A stretch of DNA of 64,000 nt from Methylotenera_A sp040387515 (GTDB lineage Bacteria > Pseudomonadota > Gammaproteobacteria > Burkholderiales > Methylophilaceae), in NCBI GenBank assembly GCA_040387515.1, contig JAZKDP010000005.1, forward strand, positions 18,241 through 82,240. Direction: 5' to 3'. Numbering within the stretch: the stretch's first letter is position 1; every line of letters begins with the position of its first letter. Made by a program: the position numbers and the translations under genes. A model generated the notes under the pieces. It saw only the letters and a list, made by a program, of their open reading frames with translations, was not told the DNA's origin and did no database searches. Below, piece by piece: positions 8,153 to 17,224 of this stretch.

Positions 8153-9298
8153 TTAAAGCTCGCCGTAAGAGTGCAAACCGCTTAAAAACATATTCACACC
8201 TAAAAATGCAAAGGTTGTCACTAATAAGCCAACCAATGCCCACCAAGCCAACACTGGGCCACGCAAGCCTTTAATCATGCGTAGATGTAACCAAGCGGCG
8301 TAATTCAACCACACAATTAATGCCCACGTTTCTTTAGGATCCCAACTCCAGTACCCGCCCCACGCTTCTGCTGCCCACATTGCACCTAAAATAGTCGCAA
8401 TTGTAAAAAACGCAAAGCCGACTGAAATAGATTTATACATCAAATCATCCAGCACCTCTAAGCTTGGCAAACGGTTGGCAAGTATGCCTTTTTTTGCCAG
8501 TAAATAAGCACTTCCCACCATCGCTGCCAGTGAAAAAGCACCATAACCGATAAAATTGGCAGGCACATGAATTTTCATCCAATAGCTTTGCAACGCAGGT
8601 ACCAGCGGCTGAATTTCGTCGGCACCACGGCTAAACCTGTACCAGAGAATAAACACTACCGCTGCATTGATAATCAGCAATACAAAACCGCCAAGCTGCT
8701 TGGTATTAAATTTATCTTCGTAATGCAAATACAAAAGCGATGTAATTAAACAGAATAAAATAAACACTTCATACAAGTTGCTAATTGGAATATGCCCAAC
8801 ATCAGGCGCGATCAAATAAGACTCATACCAGCGCACCATTAACCCGACAAAACCAAACAATACTGCGCTCCAAGTTAATGCTGACGCCACTCGGCCAGCA
8901 AAATCACTGCGCTTAAATAGGGCAAACCAATAGGTAAACATAGCTAAAATAAACAGCACATTCATCCACATGATGGCTGATTGACTAGAAATGAGAAACT
9001 TTAAGAAGAAAGCCTGTGTGGCGCGTGCTTGTTCGCCGTGATACAAACTAATGGAAATTAAGCTAATGACGCCAACACCAATTACCAACTTGGCCAAGTT
9101 TTTCCAGCGCCAACCTAAGTAACTAAATACAATCGCCGCGCCAAACAAAAAACTCTCTTCATATATATCCATATGGTGCGAATATTTGCTGTATGCGAAT
9201 ATGGCCCCGGCCATCAACAGAATGGCGTACAACCAATCTTGCACCTTCAACGTTTGCCACAATGTTTTAGGCGTAAAACTTAATGCATCTGTGTTCAT
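8153..9298 (-). CDS. ccsB: cytochrome c biogenesis protein CcsB (CcsA-type heme handling)
   Basis: 381-residue polytopic membrane protein of System II cytochrome c maturation. The C-terminal half carries the tryptophan-rich heme motif, WGGYWSWDPKETWALIVW, followed by conserved histidines in YAAWLHLR. With ResB it carries heme across the membrane and attaches it to CXXCH apocytochromes. Naming varies: this protein corresponds to plastid CcsA and is often called CcsB in betaproteobacteria. It follows resB by 36 bases on the same strand, with a cytochrome c4 gene just upstream of the pair. Confidence 0.93.
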   Translation of the reverse strand: MNTDALSFTPKTLWQTLKVQDWLYAILLMAGAIFAYSKYSHHMDIYEESFLFGAAIVFSYLGWRWKNLAKLVIGVGVISLISISLYHGEQARATQAFFLKFLISSQSAIMWMNVLFILAMFTYWFALFKRSDFAGRVASALTWSAVLFGFVGLMVRWYESYLIAPDVGHIPISNLYEVFILFCLITSLLYLHYEDKFNTKQLGGFVLLIINAAVVFILWYRFSRGADEIQPLVPALQSYWMKIHVPANFIGYGAFSLAAMVGSAYLLAKKGILANRLPSLEVLDDLMYKSISVGFAFFTIATILGAMWAAEAWGGYWSWDPKETWALIVWLNYAAWLHLRMIKGLRGPVLAWWALVGLLVTTFAFLGVNMFLSGLHSYGEL

Positions 9299-9334
9299 GA
9301 TTGCTTCCTTGATTTGACCTACGCGCTTACTTTA

Positions 9335-11299
9335 TTAAGAAAGTAGCTGGCCTAATTGTTTTCTTGTTCGTTCAAATTCTTGTTCAAAATCTAAATTTTT
9401 GCGATTCGACGACATCGCAAATATCACCTCATCTGCTTTGACTAATAACCATATCCGACGTTCACGAATATAGAACATCGCAAAAATACCCAGCACTAAC
9501 AACACAGAGCCCAAATATACCCATTTTTGCCCTGGAGACTTGGTTAGCTGGAAGCCGCTGGCTTCTACGTGTTTAAAATCAACCAGTTGCAAATAATATG
9601 GGGTGCCATAAAAAAACGTATCGCTGAAAGCATTTAAGCTATCTTGCAGCATGACTCGCACTTTATCATCAAACACTAATGGTTTCTTATTCGCTTGTAT
9701 AAGGCTTAAATTATAAGCTTCGAACGCAGCTGAGTTCAGCATTTTAATATACGTTTGCGCGGCCTTTTCACGCTGTGGCACTGGTACTGCTGTTTCAATC
9801 ACTTTAGCAAGATTGGTATAACCGCCATCCGCAAAAGTATTTAATAACTGAACTACACTACCCTCAAACTGAGCTTGTAGCTGCGGGTCTTTTGTTTGCA
9901 TATTGGCGACTAATTTTTTGGCGATAGTTGGATACAGCTTGCTATCCAACATAGCTGCGCGGAAGCGCATAAACCCACCCATTTCAAAATCATCATCCAC
10001 AGGAATACGCAAATATTTAAAATCTTCTTGCACGGTTTCGCGCATGCCAGAAATGAAATAAGACTTACCATCTAACTGCATCGGCTGCATATAAGTCACA
10101 TATTCACGCGCTTGGCCTGCTGTATTGCGCAGTTTATAAGTGATGTTAGGGCCAACATTGCGTGGCTTGCCTTTGCCATCTGGCGTTAAATTTAAAATAT
10201 TAAATTTGCGAAACTCATTAAATTCAACGATTAATTGGTCTTCACCTTCGCCAATTAAGGTTTTTCTGAAAATCTCACCATCCAGCGGTGTTGTTTCTGC
10301 ATTCGGCTTGCTTAAATCCCACATTTTAAAATTAACGGTTGAACCGCCATCTTGAAAATCCGACTGGTAAATAGCGATGCCTTTATACACCAGGGGATGA
10401 TTCACGCTAATAGTTCTTTTCAGCGGTTCTTTTAAATCATTGTCCGTAATCTCAATATCACTTTCAAACGATTTGGGTTGGCCTGTGGCGTAATGCTCAA
10501 TGCGGAAATCTTTTAGCGTGACTCTAAAGGGCAGCTCTTGCACCAAATAACCATCACGCACCCGCACAAAGGCCACGTCATCACTCATTCCTTCAGGCAA
10601 CGTCATGTTCGCGCGAAATGAAGCATTGCTATCACCTAGCCGACTGATTGCAGGCACTTGGCTTTCTGGAATATCTAATACTTCAATCTTTTTATTACCT
10701 AACATTTCTTGTATTTGAAATGGCAAATTACCATCTAACAATCCGCCAAAGAAAATAATCACCATCGCTACATGGGTAAAAATGTAGCCCAAACGCTGAT
10801 GCGTGCCTGCTTTAGCGGCAATTAACTCATCGCCATTTTGTTGCGTTTTAAATTTAAACTTGAAGCCTTGCGCAGTTAAATATTGTGCAAGTTTATTTTT
10901 CGTATCGGCAATACTTGCTGACTGATTACTTGAATAAGCAAAACTGGCTTTATGGCTAAATGCGCGCAGTGATTTTTCTGCTGCATGCTCTTTAAAAGTT
11001 TTCCATTCACGCACCATCAACGGGCTATTGCGGTAAATACACAAACTGGTCGAAATCACCAAAAACAGCAGAATGACCAAAAACCACATCGCATGATAAA
11101 CATCGAACAAACCCAGCTTTTCAAACGCCTCAAACCAAAACTGGCCAAATTTGATAATGTAATTTTCGTACGGCTCGTTTTGTTTTAATACAGTGCCGAT
11201 GATAGAAGCAATACCTAATACAGTAAGCATGCTCACGGCAAAGCGCATAGAACTTAACAGTTCGTAAAAGCGTTGATGAATAGTGGTTGGTGGTTTCAA
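9335..11299 (-). CDS. resB: cytochrome c biogenesis protein ResB
   Basis: 654 residues, the usual size for proteobacterial ResB (Ccs1). Three membrane helices lie in the first about 200 residues, followed by a large periplasmic domain and a final helix near 595-615. Partner of CcsB in System II. The start is a TTG at 11297-11299 (KPPTTIHQRFYELLSSMRF follows); the RFYELLSSMRF stretch fits the family, whereas the first internal ATG (M18) would cut into it. No convincing ribosome site is visible before the TTG. Forms an operon with ccsB. Confidence 0.92.
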   Translation of the reverse strand: MKPPTTIHQRFYELLSSMRFAVSMLTVLGIASIIGTVLKQNEPYENYIIKFGQFWFEAFEKLGLFDVYHAMWFLVILLFLVISTSLCIYRNSPLMVREWKTFKEHAAEKSLRAFSHKASFAYSSNQSASIADTKNKLAQYLTAQGFKFKFKTQQNGDELIAAKAGTHQRLGYIFTHVAMVIIFFGGLLDGNLPFQIQEMLGNKKIEVLDIPESQVPAISRLGDSNASFRANMTLPEGMSDDVAFVRVRDGYLVQELPFRVTLKDFRIEHYATGQPKSFESDIEITDNDLKEPLKRTISVNHPLVYKGIAIYQSDFQDGGSTVNFKMWDLSKPNAETTPLDGEIFRKTLIGEGEDQLIVEFNEFRKFNILNLTPDGKGKPRNVGPNITYKLRNTAGQAREYVTYMQPMQLDGKSYFISGMRETVQEDFKYLRIPVDDDFEMGGFMRFRAAMLDSKLYPTIAKKLVANMQTKDPQLQAQFEGSVVQLLNTFADGGYTNLAKVIETAVPVPQREKAAQTYIKMLNSAAFEAYNLSLIQANKKPLVFDDKVRVMLQDSLNAFSDTFFYGTPYYLQLVDFKHVEASGFQLTKSPGQKWVYLGSVLLVLGIFAMFYIRERRIWLLVKADEVIFAMSSNRKNLDFEQEFERTRKQLGQLLS

Positions 11300-11395
11300 G
11301 GTTTGACTTTAACGCTGACTATAGCAAGTTGGAGGACATGAAAATTTAAACGGCAATTTAAACATGAAATGGTTGGCGAAATGTAGTGATAATTT

Positions 11396-11430
11396 CCATT
11401 TAAAGGTGATTAAAAGTCACCTTTAAATGG
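11396..11430 (-). terminator. hairpin after cytochrome c4 gene
   Basis: CCATTTAAAGGTGA (11396-11409) and TCACCTTTAAATGG (11417-11430) form a perfect 14-bp stem with a 7-base loop, 11 bases past the cytochrome stop codon. The T run after it is weak (GAAATTATC), so it may stabilise an mRNA 3' end instead of terminating. Confidence 0.55.
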
Positions 11431-11441
11431 ACACAGCCTAA

Positions 11442-12137
11442 TTAACGCAGGCCTTGCATGTAATCCGCTACTGCATGCATTTCCGCATCAGTCATTTTGG
11501 TTGCGATGACCGCCATCATTGGTGCGTTAGCACGCTCACCAGTACGGAAAGTTTTTAACTGCTGATAAGTGTAATCCGCATGCTGACCTGCCAGGCCTGG
11601 GAATTGTTTAGGAAGGCCTGCGCCGTTTGCACCATGACACGATGCACATGCTGGCACACTCGTTTTAGCAATACCGCCACGATAAATTTTTTCACCCAAA
11701 GAGCCTACACCATTGGTTTTAGCTTTCGCCAACGTTTGTTTTTGCCCAGCAAAATAAGTCGCTAAGTTCTTCATATCTTCAGGTGTTAAGTTGGCTACCA
11801 TGCCAGTCATCACCGCATTGGTGCGCTTACCATCTTTAAACTCAGCTAATTGTTTGAGCAAATACTCGGGATGTTGGCCTGCCAATTTAGGGTTCAAACT
11901 AATGACGCTATTACCATCAGGCGCGTGACAGGCTGCACATACGCCCTGCACGATTTGTTCCGCCGTTTGCTTACTTGCTACAACTGGTGTCGCTTGTTTT
12001 GTTGCAGGTGATTTTGAGGTTGTTTCCGCAAAGCATTGTGATGCGAACAAACTAGCCACTACAAAAGCCAAAACATTGACATATTTAACACTATTGCTTA
12101 ACGCACTTTTAATATTGGCAAAAACTTTGGTAAACAT
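11442..12137 (-). CDS. diheme cytochrome c4
   Basis: 231 residues with an N-terminal hydrophobic segment (about 20-37, ending CFA before ETTSK) that looks like a signal peptide or anchor. Two heme-binding motifs, CAACH (67-71) and CASCH (164-168), each lie in a separate cytochrome c domain with candidate Met ligands in RTNAVMTGM and RANAPMM. The two-domain repeat is the c4 type, which passes electrons between the bc1 complex and terminal oxidases. It lies upstream of the System II genes that mature such proteins and is divergent from engB. Confidence 0.92.
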   Translation of the reverse strand: MFTKVFANIKSALSNSVKYVNVLAFVVASLFASQCFAETTSKSPATKQATPVVASKQTAEQIVQGVCAACHAPDGNSVISLNPKLAGQHPEYLLKQLAEFKDGKRTNAVMTGMVANLTPEDMKNLATYFAGQKQTLAKAKTNGVGSLGEKIYRGGIAKTSVPACASCHGANGAGLPKQFPGLAGQHADYTYQQLKTFRTGERANAPMMAVIATKMTDAEMHAVADYMQGLR

Positions 12138-12236
12138 TTTAAAACTTTCCTAACTATTTAATTATCTTAATATTTTATCAAAAATCAGCTGTTCGTGATA
12201 GCATTTATGCCTTAAGTTTCACTGACAAAATATCTA

Positions 12237-12881
12237 ATGCCGCTATTTCAAAATGCCACTTTTTTCATCTCCGCCCATCACCTACGCGATTTACCGCCTG
12301 CCTCAGGTATTGAAGTCGCTTTTGCAGGTCGCTCAAACGCAGGCAAATCCAGCGCATTAAATACGCTCGCCAACCACAATCGTTTGGCCTTTGTCAGCAA
12401 ACAGCCCGGACGGACGCAACTCATTAACTTTTTTACGCTAGGCAATGATAGACATTTAGTCGATTTACCCGGCTACGGCTACGCCAAAGTACCCGAAAGC
12501 ATGCGCGCGCATTGGCAAAGTGTATTGGCCCGTTATTTATCCGAGCGCACCAGCTTAGGTGGTTTAGTTTTGGTAATGGATAGCCGACATCCACTCACAC
12601 CGCTGGATCGCCAAATGCTGGATTGGTTTTGCCCCAGTGGTAAACCCGTGCATGTTTTATTAACTAAATCAGATAAATTATCACGCGGTGAAGCGGGATT
12701 AACGCTGGCGAAAGTGCGTAAAGAGCTGTTAGAAACTTGGGACAAAACCTATGGCAGCAATTGCACAGTGCAACTATTCTCAAGCTCTAAAAAATTAGGG
12801 GTAGAAGAGGCTGAGAAAGTGATTGGCAAATGGCTGTTTGCAGTTGAGGATGAGGCAAGTGAACAAGGCAAAAATATATGA
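12237..12881 (+). CDS. engB: ribosome biogenesis GTPase EngB (YsxC/YihA)
   Basis: 214-residue GTPase with G1 GRSNAGKS at 31-38, the G2-type KQPGRTQLINFF, G3 DLPGYG, and G4 TKSD. This is the EngB family, needed for 50S subunit assembly. It is divergent from the cytochrome c4 gene, an arrangement frequent in beta- and gammaproteobacteria. Its stop codon overlaps the next ATG (ATGA), so translation of the cupin gene is probably coupled. Confidence 0.95.
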   Translation: MPLFQNATFFISAHHLRDLPPASGIEVAFAGRSNAGKSSALNTLANHNRLAFVSKQPGRTQLINFFTLGNDRHLVDLPGYGYAKVPESMRAHWQSVLARYLSERTSLGGLVLVMDSRHPLTPLDRQMLDWFCPSGKPVHVLLTKSDKLSRGEAGLTLAKVRKELLETWDKTYGSNCTVQLFSSSKKLGVEEAEKVIGKWLFAVEDEASEQGKNI

Positions 12882-13309
12882 TAAAACCAACCATATGGTT
12901 CGCAACACTCCTTTTATTGAGTCTTGCCAGCAATACAACCTTGGCGTTAGAAGCATCGCAAAACATCACTGTTACGCCGCTATTAAAAACCACAACTAGC
13001 TGGAACGGCGTGCCGTTAGCTTACCCAAACGGTCAGGCAGAAATCACTGGCATGCTGGTAGAAATTGCGGTGGGTGGAGAAACTGGTTGGCATTTGCATG
13101 CGGTACCATCGTTTGGCATGATGCTCGAAGGCAGCTTAGAAGTCTCGCTGAAAGACGGCACTACTAAAACGTTACATGCAGGCGATGCGCTAGCTGAGGT
13201 GGTCAATACGCTACATAACGGCCGCAACATTGGCAACAAGCCTGTAAAAATCGTGGTGTTTTATGCAGGTGCGTCGGGCAGCCAGCTCACAGAAAAACTG
13301 CAGCCTTAA
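12878..13309 (+). CDS. secreted small cupin-domain protein
   Basis: 143 residues with a clear signal peptide (about 1-23, ending TLALEA). The mature part is a single cupin barrel: GETGWHLHAVPSFGMMLEG gives the first metal-binding histidine cluster, and HAGDALAEVVNTLHNG the second. Such small periplasmic cupins bind a metal, but the substrate cannot be inferred. It overlaps engB by 4 bases (ATGA), so it is co-transcribed. I do not recognise a specific gene. Confidence 0.85.
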   Translation: MIKPTIWFATLLLLSLASNTTLALEASQNITVTPLLKTTTSWNGVPLAYPNGQAEITGMLVEIAVGGETGWHLHAVPSFGMMLEGSLEVSLKDGTTKTLHAGDALAEVVNTLHNGRNIGNKPVKIVVFYAGASGSQLTEKLQP

Positions 13310-13366
13310 TTTAGCCGCAAATTGTATATGCAAAAAGTTATGTACGAAAATAGTTAAGTCTTTTAG

Positions 13367-14116
13367 TTACTTCTTTAAAAACACCAAATCCCAAACGCCG
13401 TGACCTAATTTAATACCGCGATTTTCAAATTTTGTCAGCGGTCTATAACTCGGTTTTTCAGCATATTCTTGTGTTAAGTCAGTCGCCGTATTTTGCAATT
13501 GCGATTCAGCTTTCAACACGTCCAAAACCCATTCTGCGTATTCTTGCCAATCGGTTGCCACGTGAATGTAAGCACCCACTTTCAATTTTGCACATAACTG
13601 CTTAATGAATCCCGCTTGAATCAAGCGACGTTTATGATGGCGTTTTTTATGCCAAGGATCCGGAAAGAAAATATGCACGCCATCCAAACTGGCATCAGCA
13701 ATCATATGTTGCAGCACTTCCACCACGTCATGTTGAATCACACGAATATTGCTAATATTTCCTTCTTGTATCAGCTTAAGTAAACTACCAACTCCTGGCG
13801 TATGCACTTCTGCTGCTAAAAAATCACAACTCGGTAAAGTTTGGGCGATTTTGGCTGTACTTTCACCCATACCAAAACCAATTTCCAAGATTTTCTTAGA
13901 GTCAGCTCGATTAAAAGTCGCATTTAAATCTAAGAGGTTTTCCGCATATTCAACACCAAATTGCGGCCACACCTCTTGCAGCGCGCGCTCCTGACCTTTG
14001 GTTAATCGGCCTTGGCGCAGTACAAAGCTGCGGATGCGGCGATTCTTTAAATCGTTGTCTGGAGTTTCGTCCGAGGTTTTATTTAGTAATATTGGATTTT
14101 CAATCATGCCGCGCAT
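13367..14116 (-). CDS. trmB: tRNA (guanine-N7-)-methyltransferase TrmB
   Basis: 249 residues. SAM-binding motif EIGFGMGESTA near residue 77, followed by the family signature HIFFPDPWHKKRHHKRR, and an ending in GHGVWDLVF. The enzyme makes m7G46 in the variable loop of tRNAs. Two ATGs nine bases apart (14116 and 14107) are both possible starts; neither has a strong ribosome site. It lies 26 bases after the MidA-type methyltransferase gene on the same strand and converges on the cupin gene. Confidence 0.94.
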   Translation of the reverse strand: MRGMIENPILLNKTSDETPDNDLKNRRIRSFVLRQGRLTKGQERALQEVWPQFGVEYAENLLDLNATFNRADSKKILEIGFGMGESTAKIAQTLPSCDFLAAEVHTPGVGSLLKLIQEGNISNIRVIQHDVVEVLQHMIADASLDGVHIFFPDPWHKKRHHKRRLIQAGFIKQLCAKLKVGAYIHVATDWQEYAEWVLDVLKAESQLQNTATDLTQEYAEKPSYRPLTKFENRGIKLGHGVWDLVFLKK

Positions 14117-14142
14117 TATACTGAATTTAGACTCAATTTATT

Positions 14143-15333
14143 TCAAAGCATGTGTGCTTTATCGCCACTTTTAAAGCCGATTAAATCGTTTGAAATGCCT
14201 TTACTCAACGCAATCACCTTAAATAACTCACCCATTTCGGCAGGCGAAAGCAATTTTTGCGCGGCAGTGGCAAGCGGAATATAGGCAGCGATATCGTTTG
14301 GCGAAGTTTCAGCTAATATTTCTAAAATCCCGCAATTCATCAAAAAACTGGCCTGATTACAGTATCCCGCCAGACTTAACCCATTAGAAAGCCCAGCTTC
14401 TGCAATCGCAGTAAAATTCACATGCGCAGTCACATCCTGCAAGCCAACATTTATCAGCGGATTGCTATGCGCTTGATGCCGATAATGACACATCAATGTA
14501 CCTGTATTGCGCTGCGGATGATAGTACTCTGGCGCACCGAACCCATAATCCAACATTAAGATGACGCCTTGTTTTAACGATTGCGCTAAACTTGCAATCA
14601 GCCCATTTGCCGCAGGGCAAACTTCTGTCAGATAATCATTTGGTAAAGAGTGTGTACTGACTTCTTGAATTAAATCTACATCAGCTAGCGGATTATCTTG
14701 CCAAATAAGCTTTTGCTGTTCTGTATCATCAAACGTAACACCACGTTCAAGCCAACCCTGTTGTGATTGATAGATAAGATGCACAGGAATCGCGTCCAAT
14801 ACTTCATTACCAAATATCAAACCGACAAAATCGGTTGGCAGCGTATCTAGCCAAATCACACGTCTAAATAGATCTGTAGATAATAACGCCTGCAAAGTCT
14901 CAAACTGAATTTGGCGCAAGTAATCACTTACTTCAAGAATATAATATTGTGCTGGCAATTGATCTAATCGCTGTAATTCGAGCAGTAAATCAGCAGCCAA
15001 TTTGCCCGTACCCGCACCTAATTCCAAAATGTTGCCTTGTGTTTCCAGCATGATTTGTGCCGCCTGCCTTGCCAATGTCCGCGTAAAAAGAGGTGAGATT
15101 TGCGGTGCCGTGACAAAATCTCCACCACCTTTAATAGAATCCGCGAACTTAACTGAACCGCCGCTGTAATAACCTAGGCCTGGCGTATATAAAGCCATGT
15201 GCATAAACGTGGCAAAATCTATCCAGCCGCCTACCCCGTTAATTTTTTGCTGAATTAAACTGGTTAACTCTTGGCTGCGACTTTGCGCTAATAGGTCTGG
15301 AATGGGTAGATTTAGATTTAATGATGAAGCCAT
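14143..15333 (-). CDS. SAM-dependent methyltransferase, MidA/NDUFAF7 family
   Basis: 396 residues. Recognisable blocks are YYSGG and GDFVTAPQISPLF near residues 55-85, the SAM loop LELGAGTGKLAADLL near 100, and GNEVLDAIPVHL near 175, all typical of the MidA (DUF185/COG1565) family. The mitochondrial homologue methylates an arginine of complex I; the bacterial target is not established. It precedes trmB on the same strand and diverges from the pteridine-reductase-like gene with only 38 bases between starts. Confidence 0.88.
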   Translation of the reverse strand: MASSLNLNLPIPDLLAQSRSQELTSLIQQKINGVGGWIDFATFMHMALYTPGLGYYSGGSVKFADSIKGGGDFVTAPQISPLFTRTLARQAAQIMLETQGNILELGAGTGKLAADLLLELQRLDQLPAQYYILEVSDYLRQIQFETLQALLSTDLFRRVIWLDTLPTDFVGLIFGNEVLDAIPVHLIYQSQQGWLERGVTFDDTEQQKLIWQDNPLADVDLIQEVSTHSLPNDYLTEVCPAANGLIASLAQSLKQGVILMLDYGFGAPEYYHPQRNTGTLMCHYRHQAHSNPLINVGLQDVTAHVNFTAIAEAGLSNGLSLAGYCNQASFLMNCGILEILAETSPNDIAAYIPLATAAQKLLSPAEMGELFKVIALSKGISNDLIGFKSGDKAHML

Positions 15334-15371
15334 AAGCCATTATAATATTCGATTACTAAAGTGAGTAAAAA

Positions 15372-16139
15372 TTGAGCCAGTCTCTAGACAATAAAACCTT
15401 GAATAATAAAGTCGTGCTTATTACTGGCGGCGCAAAACGCGTAGGCGCAGCAATTTGTCGCGAGCTACATGCCTGCGGCGCACAACTGATGATTCACTAT
15501 AAATCATCCACCAATGAAGCGCGCGCATTGCAGGCAGAGCTAAATTTGCAACGTGCGAATTCTGTGGCGATTATTCAAGGCGATTTACTTAATACCGCGG
15601 TTTTACCTAGCTTGGTGCAAGAAACAGTTAAACATTTTGGCAAGTTAGATGTGTTAATTAACAATGCATCCAGCTATTACGCCACTGAAATAGGCGCGAT
15701 AACAGAAGACAACTGGCAGGATTTAATGGGCAGCAATCTAAAAGCACCGATGTTTTTAGCACAAGCAGCTGCAACAGAATTGCGCAAAAGTCACGGCTGC
15801 ATTGTGAATATTACCGATATGCACATTGAACGTCCGAAAAAAGGTTATGTGGTTTATAGCGTGGCTAAAGCAGGTTTAGTGACGCTTACCAAATCACTGG
15901 CACATGAATTAAGCCCCGAAGTACGCGTTAACGCAGTTGCGCCTGGGCCAGTACAATGGCCAGAAAATAATCCGCAATTTGATGAAGTGTATCGCCAACG
16001 CGTGATTTCACAAACTTTACTCAAACGTGTAGGCGAAGCATCAGACATTGCCAAAGCCGTCAAATTCTTAGTAGCCGATGCACCATTTATCACAGGCCAT
16101 GTATTGGCGGTGGATGGCGGGCGGTCTTTAAATTTATAG
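15372..16139 (+). CDS. folM: pteridine reductase-like short-chain dehydrogenase
   Basis: 255 residues. The nucleotide-binding motif is TGGAKRVG, that is TGxxxRxG instead of the usual SDR TGxxxGxG, which marks the pteridine reductase (PTR1/FolM) branch. Catalytic YxxxK is in YSVAKAG, and NNAS is present. The likely activity is NADPH-dependent reduction of dihydromonapterin or dihydrofolate-type pterins. The start is a TTG at 15372-15374: no ATG occurs in the first 100 residues, and the frame is closed upstream by a stop. The gene symbol is by family, not proven. Confidence 0.82.
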   Translation: MSQSLDNKTLNNKVVLITGGAKRVGAAICRELHACGAQLMIHYKSSTNEARALQAELNLQRANSVAIIQGDLLNTAVLPSLVQETVKHFGKLDVLINNASSYYATEIGAITEDNWQDLMGSNLKAPMFLAQAAATELRKSHGCIVNITDMHIERPKKGYVVYSVAKAGLVTLTKSLAHELSPEVRVNAVAPGPVQWPENNPQFDEVYRQRVISQTLLKRVGEASDIAKAVKFLVADAPFITGHVLAVDGGRSLNL

Positions 16140-16164
16140 TTTCAAATATGAATAAACACTCAAT

Positions 16165-17097
16165 ATGATTAAACATTTGCCCGACAATCACTCAAACAAC
16201 TTCATTAAGCTGCGCAATAGCTTGATTTCGTCCACTGGCAAAGCCATTGGCGATTACAACATGATTGAAGATGGCGACACGGTTTTGGTGTGCATGAGCG
16301 GTGGCAAAGATAGTTACACCATGCTAATGATGTTGCTGGCTTTGCAGGAACGCGCGCCGATTGACTTTAAACTCATCGCCATGAATTTAGACCAAAAGCA
16401 GCCGAATTTTCCTGCGCACATTTTGCCTGAATACTTTAAAAATTTAGGCGTGGATTACCGCATTGTAGAAGCGGATACTTATTCAGTGGTTAAAGAGAAG
16501 ATCCCAGAAGGAAAAACCACTTGCAGCCTTTGTTCACGCTTACGGCGCGGCATTATTTACACCACTGCAAAAGAATTGGGTGCGAATAAAATCGCGCTTG
16601 GACATCATCGTGACGATATTGTAGAAACACTTTTCCTTAACCTGTTTTTTGGAGCGAAGTTAAAAGCCATGCCGCCAAAACTGGCTACTAATGATAACCA
16701 AAACGTGGTGATTCGCCCTTTAGCTTATTGTGCTGAAAAAGATATCGCCAGCTATGCGCGCCAAATGGCGTTTCCGATTATTCCGTGCGATTTATGTGGC
16801 AGTCAGGAAAATCTTCAGCGCCAAAAAGTAAAAGATATGCTGCAAGCATGGGAGATTGAGCAACCTGGTCGCGTGAATAATATTTTCCGCGCGATTGGTA
16901 ATGTTGAGCCTTCGCACCTTGCAGATACTAATTTATATGATTTTAAAAGTTTAACGCAAGCCAAAACCAGTGACGAAGATCCACTTTTTGGCGATATTGC
17001 AGCCAAAGAGTCTGAAAATCTTTCAACAAATTCTAGCGGCGCATTAAGTATAGCCAGCAATAATGGCACACGTATTGAGTTCACCCGAAACAAATAA
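16165..17097 (+). CDS. ttcA: tRNA 2-thiocytidine synthetase TtcA
   Basis: 310 residues. PP-loop SGGKDS at 45-50, and two CxxC pairs: C120/C123 in CSLC and C208/C211 in CDLC. The PP-loop and cysteines define TtcA, which uses ATP and a 4Fe-4S cluster to thiolate C32 of certain tRNAs. GHHRDD follows the first pair. The last about 45 residues are a poorly conserved tail. It lies 25 bases after the pteridine-reductase-like gene on the same strand. Confidence 0.95.
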   Translation: MIKHLPDNHSNNFIKLRNSLISSTGKAIGDYNMIEDGDTVLVCMSGGKDSYTMLMMLLALQERAPIDFKLIAMNLDQKQPNFPAHILPEYFKNLGVDYRIVEADTYSVVKEKIPEGKTTCSLCSRLRRGIIYTTAKELGANKIALGHHRDDIVETLFLNLFFGAKLKAMPPKLATNDNQNVVIRPLAYCAEKDIASYARQMAFPIIPCDLCGSQENLQRQKVKDMLQAWEIEQPGRVNNIFRAIGNVEPSHLADTNLYDFKSLTQAKTSDEDPLFGDIAAKESENLSTNSSGALSIASNNGTRIEFTRNK

Positions 17098-17224
17098 GCC
17101 AACATACAAATAACCTAGCAAATGATTAAATAATCGGTTTTTTGCATTGACTTATTGTCTACAAGTCGATTAGCTTGCTATCATCTACGCAATTACTCAC
17201 TTTTAGCCATTATCTTAGGCATTA